Shown in pieces: positions 36,329-47,369 of a DNA stretch of 64,000 nt. This DNA is from Antedon mediterranea (taxonomy: Eukaryota > Echinodermata > Crinoidea > Comatulida > Antedonidae), in assembly GCF_964355755.1 (NCBI RefSeq), contig NC_092676.1, forward strand, positions 20,752,288-20,816,287, given 5' to 3'. The first letter of the stretch is position 1. Every line of letters begins with the position of its first letter. A model generated the notes under the pieces. That model was not told the origin of the DNA and ran no database searches. It saw nothing but the letters and a program-made list of their open reading frames with translations. The translations under genes were made by a program, and so were the position numbers.

Positions 36329-36587
36329 TCAAGCAATTCTACATCTATCTGAAACTAAACGAATGGTTCGATTTTTATTTAATGATGTTAAAAGTTCGTA
36401 TTCGGCTGGCATGTGGTGATTAGTGGTATAATTCAGTGTCCTGTTGTCGTAGTAATGATGTTTTAACGGTTGGCCACTCGGTGATTTATAAAATGGATAA
36501 AAACCATATAACGAAACATATCGACACATTGACCCAGCTGCTGTATACATGATTAACCCAAGCGATGGGTTTCTTATTTTCCAAAAT
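36329..36587 (-). CDS. Sialyltransferase gene 2, motifs S/III/VS exon
   Basis: The frame starts [18 protein letters not shown], with [14 protein letters not shown] (motif S), YYDN and HMPAE, and ends CRIA with a stop. It differs from gene 3 at a handful of residues, mostly near the C terminus. Confidence 0.9.
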
Positions 36588-39500
36588 CTGAAAAAAAAAA
36601 AAATAACTCATTTGTTGTAGGCTATGAAGAAAATTATATTTATGCATGCATAATTTAATGTGCTGATGTCAATTTATTCCTGTTATCTTTAATTATGTTC
36701 ATTTTCAGTATGCATTATTATTATTATTTTACTCGTTGAACATTCTTGTAAAAAACGTTAAATCCCCAGCTCAAATCCACTGTCTTACAAAAACGGAAGT
36801 TACTGAAAGAATAGTAAGATTAAGATGATACTTACTTTGTAACTAGTGGTAGTATACCTCGGTACGAATATACAATTCTAACTGTTAAATTATTCTGTTT
36901 GATACCTGCTACAAGATTATGTGCGTAACTTATATTCTTTTCTACGTTCAATTTAGAAATCCATATATAAGTATCATGTAGCTCTTTAAACGTCTCGTAT
37001 GAAGTTCTGTAGCAACTATTTGAAGTGTTTGTTAGACATAAACCGCTTTCGATACTGGCGGCCTCATTGAGCACCATCATATCTATTTTACTACCAACGT
37101 CTTGTTCAAAACCAATAGTTTGTGCAAGATTTCCTCTAAAAACAAAGTCGTGTTCATCTATTTCACGTCCACAACTGCTGTTTAGTAGAATACCAGCACT
37201 GCCTACAACTGCACAGGTTCCTTGCATAGGAATACTGTCGATACCTTCTGGTAATTTTGTCATTCGTTTTTTCTGTTTGAAGCCATCTTTGTAAATTAGT
37301 GTTAATAGAGACGGTTTGAATCCAGCCTTCTGAAGTCGTTTTCTGTAATAGAAATAAAAACATATACATTCTGGGCTTATAATTGAATTTAAAAAAACTC
37401 TAGACAGGCATGTTCAAATTCAGTTGCATACTTTTCGTTCTCTTTGTTAGAAGCAAACCATTTTTATTTAATTCGAACTGTCAATTTTACATGTAAAATC
37501 AGTATAAAAAAAGTATAATATAGTACTTCAATAAAAACACTTCAATATTATTAGTACGAGACTTTGGTCTTTTTGTTTTTCAAATCACCCTAAAATCAGA
37601 CTTTGAATCGGCCATTTTTCACTTTTAATAAAGTTATTCACTTCCTTAAAAAAAAAAACGAACAAAATAATGCATTAATTTATTACAATTTACATTACAT
37701 GTACTGATAATCAATTTGAATATTTTTAATTTTGTTATTTATAGTTATACCTTTTTGTTCTGTTTCAAATTATAATAATAATCTAGTTTGTGTAATTAAT
37801 ATTCAAATAGATTTATCAAATGAATCCGTATCTTGTAAAAAAGCCACAAAGAGCATTATAATATTACACGGTATACAACAAAAGAAGGCTGCAATATAAG
37901 CGCGTAGGAAAAATGGAAACATCTTTATAGTCAAGTTCTATTTGCAGGAAGGTATAATAGTCTAGTAGGAAATGAGGGTTCCCATGCACCCCTGAGGTAT
38001 ATTTTTTTAATGTGATTTTTTATAATCTCAAGTATGTCTAGTAACCAGATCAGGTTGTTAACATTTTCAAATCGTGTCCCATGGGGTTGTTTTTGACCCA
38101 TTTAGTCGGCCATGTTGGTTTTAACAAATTAACATTTTTTCGCATTTCTCAGGAACCAGAGGTCGTAGAAATATAATTTTGGTACCAAAGTACTCAGTAT
38201 ATGTATGTTTGTATATGCTGTAATGAAAGTTTTTTGTATACAATTACAGGAAGTATGATTTTTGACCTATGACCTTGTTTTTAAATGGTGTCCATATCTC
38301 AAAAACCGGCTGTCATAGAAACTTTAGTCTCAAATTATGCAGAATACCAACATTTATATTCATGGTAATGCAAAAGTTTGTCCGAAAATGATCGGAAATG
38401 ATATTTTTGACCTTTGACATAATTTCATTTACATTTTTACACAATTTTGTCCATATTTGAGGGCATTAGCAGTTCTCGATAACTAACAGACATAGAAATA
38501 TAATTTTTGTGTCAAAGTACTCGCGATATGCATTTTTATATTCACACTAATGAAAGTTTTTTGTGAAAAATGACCGGAAGTAGGACTTTTGACCTATGAC
38601 CTCAACTTTAAATATTTTCATTATCTCAAAAACCAGTTGTCATAGAAACTTGGTTTTAGTCTCAAATTGTTCAGAATACCAATATTTATATTTATGATAA
38701 TAAAAAAGTTTGGCCAAAAACGACCGGAAATGATATTTTTTTATCTTTGACATACTCTTTTCTTTTTTGTCAGTACAAATTCTGTTCGTATTTTGTTAGC
38801 ATTATCAGTTCTCGATAACTAACAGACATAGAAAAAACATTTTTGTGCCGATCTTTGTTAGTAACAATACACTAGGAAAAATTCGTTGTTTAGTTATCAA
38901 CATTCCGACCTTTAACCCTATTGAATGATTTTGTAATGATATACCTTATCATTTTTAATTTTGAGATTAATACATACATACATGTATTAATTAATCTTCA
39001 TTCGAAAGGAGTTCTTCTAGGATGTGACCATCCTCATCTAACTCTTCCTCGTCCAGCTCCTCAGATGTTTTCTCAATCAGATCAATGAGAGAAGGAGGAA
39101 GGACAGCACTTTGTGACCAAATTGGCTCTAATATGTTGTCAGTTTTCTGCCAGCCTTGTTGATGGGTGTGAAATAATCAATTGTTGATTTTGTTGAGAGT
39201 TTGACTACTGAAGTTGCTGAAATGAAGCCACCAAACCCTGGAACAAGTTGATTTCCTTCTTGTTGACATCCAATGAACCGTGCATGAAACCAGATAAGAT
39301 GCTCTTGTGTATACTTGCAGTACACTGTATCGTTAGTTGCAGGTGGTGTAAAAACAGTTGCATCTTGAAATCTGGGTCCAACTCGACCATACAACTGCAC
39401 AGGAACAAGGGTTTCTGGTGTTTCAATCATCCGGGACCTTATATTGCTTCGCTCATAAAGAGGTAACAAGCGGTCGTGGTCAACGGTATTAAATCCAGGC

Positions 39501-42500
39501 TTTACCTCTTGTATCATGATCCCGCCTGTGGTATTTACCATATTTGAGCCATGGATGTTTGTGGTAACTTTGTTTAGATTATCCCACTCAAGATGGAACA
39601 CATCATTACCATCACCAGTAATGATTTGTGGAGTAAGGAATATAGAAATTTCATCTACAGCTTTCACCAGTGCTGTTTCAAGTTCTAAGCTGAAGTCGTA
39701 TGTCTCACAATGACCCAACCTATTCAGAATAGTTGTCAATTGCTTACTGCGATAGAGATGTCTAATTATGGTACTATAAGGAGTATGTGCTTCGGCAACT
39801 TCCACTTGCCTTTGTCACAGCACGGCATATATCCTAAAATAAATCAATATATATATGACAATATATATACATCAATGTATTGTGTAATTTTAAATATGCG
39901 TCGTGTACAAATAACATACCAATAAACTGTTGCAGAAGGCTTTCAAAGAACATTCAGTTATGATAACTGTTACGTACTGTTACGTACTGTAAATTTGTAA
40001 GAATAAATTTTAATGTGTCATACCTGGCCAATAGAAAGCACAATACGTCTTGTCTTTTCATTCATGTTCTGCATGTTTTCATCATTAGATATAAGTATAC
40101 TCAAAAAGCTCAAAAGATTTGGTGGAAGAAGTTTATCGGCTGCGTTGATTTCTAAATCACTTGCTGTAGGTGGCCACGGAAATGGCTTCATTTCTTTAAA
40201 ACCTTGTTGTACAGAATTTCGAAGTTGCATCGCCATATTTTCATACTGGTTTTTCAATCCCAGTATATATGCATAACTCACTGCATCAGCGACAGACAGA
40301 TTTTTGCTAAAAACAGCATTATAAGTAATACACCCCTTATCACCTGGGTTAACATTTGTAATAGTAATGCATTTGCTTATATGGTGGTTCTCTAACTGTG
40401 CCTCGAGTTTCTCACTTCTATACTCTGGAAGGGAATCCCATTTTCTCTAACTCTTTGACATAGGTATCACGAAGTGATGACATTAGCATGACTTCTTGCT
40501 GCCCAATTACATGTTCTTGAATAAAATAAATTACACACGTCAATGCATTTAAGCGGGCCTCACCTTTAAGACCATTATCATTATCCACATTCAACGACTG
40601 GATGTATTTTACATACTTTAGGTTGAATTTTTTTCTGCATGATTGGTGGAAATTGGCGTCGCGGGCAAACAGGTCTTCACCTTGCACTAAGCAATGTAGG
40701 TCATGCATTCCTAGTGCAAGTGACCGAGGCTCAATTTGTTTCCATGTGGGATCTTTAAATACACAATTTTCAGTTTTATAAACAGGAAACTTGATGCACC
40801 TTTCAGTCTTTCTAGACACTTTCAATTTAGGTTTATTACAAAAAATACACTCTGGTGGAAACAAACTGTTCGTAGTTGATGGTTGTTTACGATTTGAGCG
40901 GGAATTTTGAGCTGCACTAGATGTTGAACTACATTTTAAACGATGTTGGTTAATAATAAAGCGTTGGTAGCAAGCACGATGATAACCAATTACATTCAAA
41001 TCAGTATTTTCGAGATTCTCTGGAATACCTTTACAGACATCCTCCATACGATAAGGAGAATCATAAGGTTCGGTAAGTCGTTTGTCACGAATAATGTAGC
41101 TGATTCAACTTCTCTGAGGCTGATCCCTTGATATCAGTGAGCGGAATAAATTGAAGATGCTCAATACCTTTGACATGTAAAATGCAACTTACCGATGGAC
41201 GCTTCCGAACATTTTCTATTTCATCAATATCAATCTTGCACTTTTTTGAGTTTGACATGATTATTAAACAATAATCTCACAAGAATACATGTAATTATGT
41301 CAATATAATAAAACAACAACAGCTTTTAAACATACTTTTTATCCCAGTAAAATTGAGTAATTATTTCCTGAGTTAGGTGAGATTAGTTGTAAGTTTGTTT
41401 TAGAACATTGTGGAATATGAAAAGCATTTTCATTGGTTGAAAGTGATGCAGTTTTAAAACAACCTGATTGGTTGGAAGTTAGAAGATGATGATTGGTTGA
41501 AAATATTTTCTTTGGAGCCTTTTTTTTGGCGCATTATAATTAAACTGACAAAAAAGAAAAGAGTATGTCAAAGATAAAAAAATATCATTTCCAGTCGTTT
41601 TTGGCCAAACTTTTTTATTATCATAAATATAAATATTGGTATTCTGAACAATTTGAGACTAAAACCAAGTTTCTATGACAACTGGCTTTTGAGATAATGA
41701 AAATATTTAAAGTTGAGGTCATAGGTCAAAAGTCCTACTTCCGGTCATTTTTCACAAAAAACTTTCATTAGTGTGAATATAAAAATGCATATCGCGAGTA
41801 CTTTGACACAAAAATTATATTTCTATGTCTGTTAGTTATCGAGAACTGCTAATGCCCTCAAATATGGACAAAATTGTGTAAAAATGTAAATGAAATTATG
41901 TCAAAGGTCAAAAATATCATTTCCGATCATTTTCGGACAAACTTTTGCATTACCATGAATATAAATGTTGGTATTCTGCATAATTTGAGACTAAAATAAA
42001 GTTTCTATGACAACCGGTTATTGAGATATGGACACCATTTAAAAACAAGGTCATAGGTCAAAAATCATACTTCTCGTAATTGTATACAAAAAACTTTCAT
42101 TACAGCATATACAAACATACATATACTGAGTATTTTGGTACCAAAATTATATTTCTACGACCTCTGGTTCCTGAGAAATGCGAAAAAATGTTAATTTGTT
42201 AAAACCAACATGGCCGACTAAATGGGTCAAAAACAACCCCATGGGACACGATTTGAAAATGTTAACAACCTGGTCTGGTTACTAGACATACTTGAGATTA
42301 TAAAAAATCACATTAAAAAAATATACCTCAGGGGTGCATGGGAACCCCCATTTCCTACTCTACTATAATGCCACCGTGTATTATTAACAGTGATATGATT
42401 AACATATCCAGTAAAAACGAAAACAAAGACTTACCTCATATCTAATGCTTTACTTTCTTTAATATGATTAATCAATACTTTCCTACAAAAAAAATATCAA

Positions 42501-43689
42501 ATTGGTCAATGGATTTTTAGTTGAATTTAACCATTTATTTTGTCATTTTACAAGTGAAAACATTATTTTTTTCGTATTTTTTCTATGGAAGTGATTAACT
42601 TTATTAAAAATACAAAATAACATTCAAAGTCTGATTTAATTAATCTTCATTTTTCATGTTTTTGGGGACAATACATCTTTAATGTTGATATTTCCTGTTT
42701 TATTGCACAACGCATTTAGAGCTTGCTTTGGTCGCTCATATAAACTTAACTTATTGTTATTATTATAACTACAGTTTACACATTATATAATATGCTACCT
42801 TAATGTTGATATTTCCAGATTCACGTTGGTGTTTAACAAGCACCTGAAGGTGCCATGTTGTTTCCTAAAATACAAAAATGAAAAAAAAAAATAAATAAAA
42901 AATTGAAATTCAAAGAAAAAATAGTCAAAGTGTCGGTCAGAGAATGGATATTTGGTTTAATTTAGTTGTAATTATTTAGTTTGTCTTTTTATAAAGAAAA
43001 TCATGATATTGCCTACGAAAGTGAATAAGAATAGTATACTCAAAGTCCGTGTTGAACAACCGTGTTGTGAGAATTATTATGCACATTTCGTTTAGAATTT
43101 GTTTATGTGGTAGTGTATTGTGGTAGTGTATTAAAAGATAACATTAGAAATGCATTGAAAGAATTATTAATGTCATCCGGAAATATTTAATAGAATCTAT
43201 TTCTAAATTTATTTAATTTTGTGTATAACAAAATTTATATTAAATAATATTTCATATAATTGTTTTATAACTCGGGTCACTGGTTAATGGGAAAATGTAC
43301 TGTTTTAAGTTCTAAGCCACCAAGCCGTTTTATTATTATCATAAACTAAACAATTATACATGAGGTTATATACATTGACAAAGTTGATTTAAACCATCTA
43401 ATAACACTATTTTGAAATACAGTATGTTAACAGTACAAGTGAAGCTTTAAATATATAATAAACTTTAGCAAAAAGATACTTTTGATATAAGATAATGATG
43501 TTGATTATTATTAAAATACTAATATTAATCAACAATCCATTTCAACATAATAAACACAACAACTTACGGACTGTTATCGCTTGAAATGACTGTCCGATGC
43601 TTTGCTATGATTTGAAAAATATGGACGGTAACCGCACCCAGTAAAAACCAAGTAAATCTTCGCATTAATATTGACTGTGTTCTTGCCAT
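36329..43689 (-). CDS. Alpha-2,8-sialyltransferase (ST8Sia-like, GT29), gene 2, complete
   Basis: Five exons, 5' to 3': 43689-43568, 42864-42799, 42482-42435, 37342-36836 and 36587-36329. They total 1002 nt (333 codons plus stop), all junctions are phase 2 with GT..AG, and there are no internal stops. Order: short basic tail, signal anchor [17 protein letters not shown], stem, motif L ([20 protein letters not shown]), motif S ([17 protein letters not shown]), motif III (HHYYDN), motif VS (HHMPAE). GILLNSSCG is the closest of the copies to canonical ST8Sia. The start chosen is the ATG at 43689; a longer in-frame reading from 43746 adds an unlikely hydrophobic leader. Intron 3 holds the 37959-42364 transposon. 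The acceptor and substrate linkage cannot be read from sequence. Confidence 0.85.
36836..37342 (-). CDS. Sialyltransferase gene 2, sialylmotif L exon
   Basis: The 507-nt exon begins after a GTAG acceptor-like junction matching the other copies and ends at GTAAGT. Its substitutions (for example PMQGT, AGILL, DVGSK, ESGLC) make it the most diverged of the four motif-L exons, while the motif is intact. Confidence 0.92.
37959..42364 (-). mobile_element. 4.4-kb DNA transposon with about 0.8-kb terminal inverted repeats
   Basis: The left arm 37959-38773 and right arm 41545-42364 are inverted copies, starting AGT..AGTAGGAAATG. ATAAT flanks both ends. The other duplicates (near 15827 and 62802) show the uninterrupted site with a single ATAAT, proving insertion. 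Each arm is built of about 330-bp tandem subrepeats. Between the arms, minus-strand coding pieces (41047-40418, 40281-40018, 39805-39128 and a C-terminal acidic tail to about 39000) form one broken protein. I do not assign a superfamily. Confidence 0.85.
39000..41047 (-). pseudogene. Transposon-encoded zinc-finger protein, frameshifted
   Basis: The N-terminal part has HRACYQRF, then CIFCNKPK and a later [10 protein letters not shown], a paired-Cys/His zinc-binding pattern seen in uncharacterised invertebrate proteins. The middle piece (40281-40018) is spliced at a GTATGA donor. The next part includes [16 protein letters not shown] and [12 protein letters not shown]. The end is an acidic [12 protein letters not shown] tail. 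At least four frame changes (about 40420, 40300, 39800 and 39160) break it. No catalytic triad can be named with confidence. It is probably the element's transposase or accessory protein. Confidence 0.6.
42799..42864 (-). CDS. Sialyltransferase gene 2, 66-nt stem exon
   Basis: The phase-2 frame reads [20 protein letters not shown]. The acceptor is TATTTTAG and the donor GTAGCA. A similar GGAAATATCAACATTAA word recurs 120 bases downstream, at 42670, without a donor. Confidence 0.65.
43568..43689 (-). CDS. Sialyltransferase gene 2, first exon (membrane anchor)
   Basis: [11 protein letters not shown] is followed by the hydrophobic anchor [17 protein letters not shown] and [12 protein letters not shown], then GTAAGT. 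Its similarity to 28510-28631 covers flanking DNA too, so it arose by duplication. Confidence 0.8.
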
Positions 43690-44071
43690 TGTAACTTCCT
43701 GCAAGGTGATAACGAAGTAAAAATAATCCTCTAAAGGTGATGACAACCTTTAGAAAAATAGATTTTAGCAGTAATAATATTTTACGGCAGTGCAAAATTA
43801 AGCGAAATCGCGGAGGAAATAAATCCTTAACATAGACCTTAACCGACAGCCTGTTGTGTGTTCACTAAACCGTGAAAATGCGTTTCTGGTAGAAACTACA
43901 TTACCAATTGCATTATGGAACAATTTACCGTATATCGTATGTTATGTATGCATTTTATTTGTTCAAACAACATAGTAGAATACAGTTAGAAACAGGAAAC
44001 AACATGGAATAATATGAACGTACAGAGTAGAAACAAAATAATGTTCAAAATAATTAAATGCGTAATAAAGC

Positions 44072-44115
44072 TTGGTTCTCAGTAGAGACGCAATGCGAAG
44101 ACGCAGATTCTACGC
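44072..44115. repeat. Half copy of the CCAAT palindromic MITE
   Basis: AAGCTTGGTTCTCAGTAGAG followed by ACGCAATGCGAAGACGCAG matches one arm of the 6739-6894 element. The other arm is missing. Confidence 0.45.
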
Positions 44116-44346
44116 AGGTTTTGCACAGAGAGCAAATAAATGGTACATTATACATTCTATAATCTAATAACCACCAGAAGAAAATTTCTCTCCACACACT
44201 GATCTTCCACGAAAAGCAGAAAACTGAAATAGATTACAATATTTATGTAACATCTGAATTATAGGCCTATATGTAACCTATATAAACACATTAGGCATAG
44301 AAAGTTATTTCTAAACCGCCTGGTGATATACTGAAATTTAAGTAAT

Positions 44347-44400
44347 TAATTTGAAACGATAAGATGAGGAGAATGGAAAAAAGTCGCCTCAACAACCGAC
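44347..44400 (-). repeat. Partial SINE copy (3' half)
   Basis: On the minus strand GTTGTTGAGGCGACTTTTTT through TTATCGTTTCAAATTAATT matches the body after the tRNA-like head at 24567-24690. Confidence 0.55.
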
Positions 44401-44576
44401 ATATAAAATGCCCTTCAATTCAGTTATGCTTTTCTGTTTTTTTCTACAATCCAGATGCAACTTTTAAATAATGAATAAAAATGTCTAGTTTTATCTTACC
44501 TTACTGTTGTTTAAATTAGAATGTTCCCTTCGATTGTTGCATGTTTGAAGTTTAATGAGTGAGGCAAACCAAAATT

Positions 44577-45245
44577 GATCGATCTGAGCCCATTGATAGT
44601 ATCATATTCTTGGAAAGAAGACTTCGATTTGGTTGTTCTCATGGTCCGTTCATACACTGATCGACAAAACTCAAAGAATAACAGTAAATGCTTTATTTTA
44701 TATAGTTGCTTGACATTAATTATGCATGAGATGTTTTCGGATCGATCTGAGCCCATTGACAGTATAATATTCCCGGAAAAAAAATATCGATTTGGTTCCC
44801 TTGGTCCGTACACACACGGATCTTCGAGAAAACGCCACAAACCCCCCTGTTTTTACTATACAGTAGGCCTACTATAACTTTATATAGTTTCATCATGACA
44901 TGCAATATTTATAGAGTTATATAATACATGATATTAGTAGATCTTATTCCATTTTGTATCACAGATTTGATTCCTATGTTCCGTTAGTTTTGTTTAAACT
45001 ATGTATTTTCCGCCTTCTTATTGTTCCTGTTCTCCTTGAAGTAACATGAATGATCGATTCAAGACAAAAATAAACACTTAAGTGCGCTCAAATTCCAGTA
45101 GTCGCTAGACTGTGCCCTGTAATTATATCAGTAGGCCTAGCTCTTTTTTAAATGTTGTTGATATTTTATACATATGTAGGCTATGCAAAGAGTTATACAA
45201 TGCATGGGATTGATCGATCTGAGCCTATTGTATATAATCAGATTG
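44577..45245. repeat. Degenerate tandem repeat with GATCGATCTGAGCC
   Basis: GATCGATCTGAGCCCATTGA starts units at 44577 and 44741 (164-bp spacing), with a shorter third unit near 45211. The first two share GGTCCGT..ACACAC. Minus-strand frames across it are short and unrecognised. Confidence 0.65.
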
Positions 45246-45399
45246 TTAAAGGCGAGATTAATCCATTTGTTATTGTATTATTCGAAAGCTCCCACTGGTG
45301 GTACGAGGCCTAAAGTTGCATTTATCTTTAATCATATAGTATACACCTAAGTTAATTACTGTACCAAAAACATATCCACTTAAAACATGGGTTTTCAGG

Positions 45400-47360
45400 T
45401 TATTCTGCTCTTTCTGATAAAGTATAGCTAGTTCGTGCTAGTTCCTATAATAGAGCAGTTTACTAGTTTTTGCTATTACTTTGCCATTAGCTTTTCAGTT
45501 AGGAGCAGTTACTACAGTGGTTTTCTTGTTGTTTCTGGTTACTAGAGGCTTCTTTAGTTTTTTCCTGCTTGCTATATATACACCATATTCGTGGCTATAT
45601 TCTGCTATCTATTGGCTGCATAGATGTTGCTGTATTAAGCACTATAGTTTCTGTTTTAGTCACTTTTGCTATTTCGCCGCTTTGTAAGTATTGGATAGTA
45701 GCAGATAGTTGCTGCTATTTGAGCCTCAGAATTGGGTATTACTTCATAGTTTCTGCTATTTCTTTCTTTATAAAATTTCTGCTATTTGACCGTATAGCTA
45801 TTATGGCTAGGCATATAAGTTACTACTGGCTTAACAATATCACTTTACATTTAAGAGCTGGTTTTTGCTATTTGACCGTTAGAATTGGGTAATTACTACA
45901 TAGTTTCTGCTATTTTTTTCTTTAGGATTTCTAATTGTAACAGTTATTTGTCTTTTCAAGCTAAATCATAAATTTATGAAATGACTCCCAAATATGGGAG
46001 TGATATGATATCATCGTGTCAAATTTGTTTGTATCGCATAAAGTTTGATAGCGTACTACAATGTGGTTACTGCTATTGCTAAACAGTTTAGAGGTAAAAA
46101 GTAGACATAATTATAGAACATAACAATTATTCTCTTAATATTGTTATTTCTCTAACAAAACACTTTGTTTCATGTTATGTTTAGTTTTATTTGTAGTACA
46201 ATGGCTTAATTGTTCTGTATATAAGGTTATATTTTAACTTTTTGTATTGTATGGACTGAGTGTACAATCCGTTTGGGCTTTGGCCTATTCTCACTCCTGG
46301 TTATTTTTTCACGCCGCGGCTTTAGCCATATAAACCCCCAGAGGACATAATCAATAAGAAACTGTATCAACGCGAAAGCTATATATCTAAGGCAATTTTA
46401 ATATTTTGTAAACTCGACTAATTGATAGGTCCAAGAGGCTGGACCCAAAAAACGTCTGGGAAAAGAGAGTCTATGAGGGCTCACTGTTGAACGATTTTGG
46501 ATTCTCACCCTTTGATTGGTTGACGCGAATTAACAGACTGCGGAAGAAATTTCTCACGTGTGCCGTTGTCTCTGAGGACTGCTGCATGCATGTCCTGTTG
46601 TGCGTCCTGGTGGTATGTCCATCGCACGTCGGGAAAATAATGTATTGACATTCTTTGAATTAGGTTTTAATAAACATATAATATCATATTTGATTGAATT
46701 TTACAATGTTGATATACAAAATATATTACTAAAAACCGTAACTTTTAAAGTTCATACAATTGCCTACCGAGGGCGCAATTTATTTACTTCGTTCGTGGCT
46801 AAAAACGATTATTGTCGGCGATGTTTTGGACCCTATATTTCGAAAAGTCAGATTTTCATAATCCATTCTTTATTTTAATATTGATAGACAATATTAACAG
46901 GCAATGTATGCTATTAACTTCTAATGTTGCATTGTTATCCCTACATAGCTAGGTAGTAGGTCTATATACTATATATACTAGTAGTATGTGTGTGAGCCGG
47001 GTCTTTAGGGAGTTAATGCTCCTACCCGGGAATATGTATATATACTGTAGTTTAGTTTATGATTATATTTTTTTCAGTAGGCCAGACTATATTTACACAA
47101 AAATGTTTACTACTGATTGTTAAACAAAAATAATAAATCATTATATCTGAAGAAAGAACAATCAAGCGCCGTTTTTTTGTAAGAAATATTTCTTGTTTAT
47201 TGTATTATATATGACGTGTATTATTATGTTATATAGTAGTACGGTAACCTAACCCTTAACCTAACCATATATGATACAGACTTGTGCATGTCACTGCTCC
47301 TTAATAATAATAATCAGGAGATATAATACAATATGAATTTAAAAGTTGGAAGCAGGATGT
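45400..47360. other. Intergenic, repeat-like, no gene recognised
   Basis: The TTTCTGCTATTT-type repeat tract (to about 45940) is followed by a fragment of the CTGTCTACACTATC MITE (about 45984-46054). A stretch with more GC (46300-46640) has no supported exon. The rest is AT-rich. Confidence 0.4.
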
Positions 47361-47369
47361 GCAGATAGT

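Noticed and set aside
46600-46878. 92-codon plus-strand frame
   Set aside because: No domain, no conserved counterpart and no splice context; AT-rich sequence can give this by chance.
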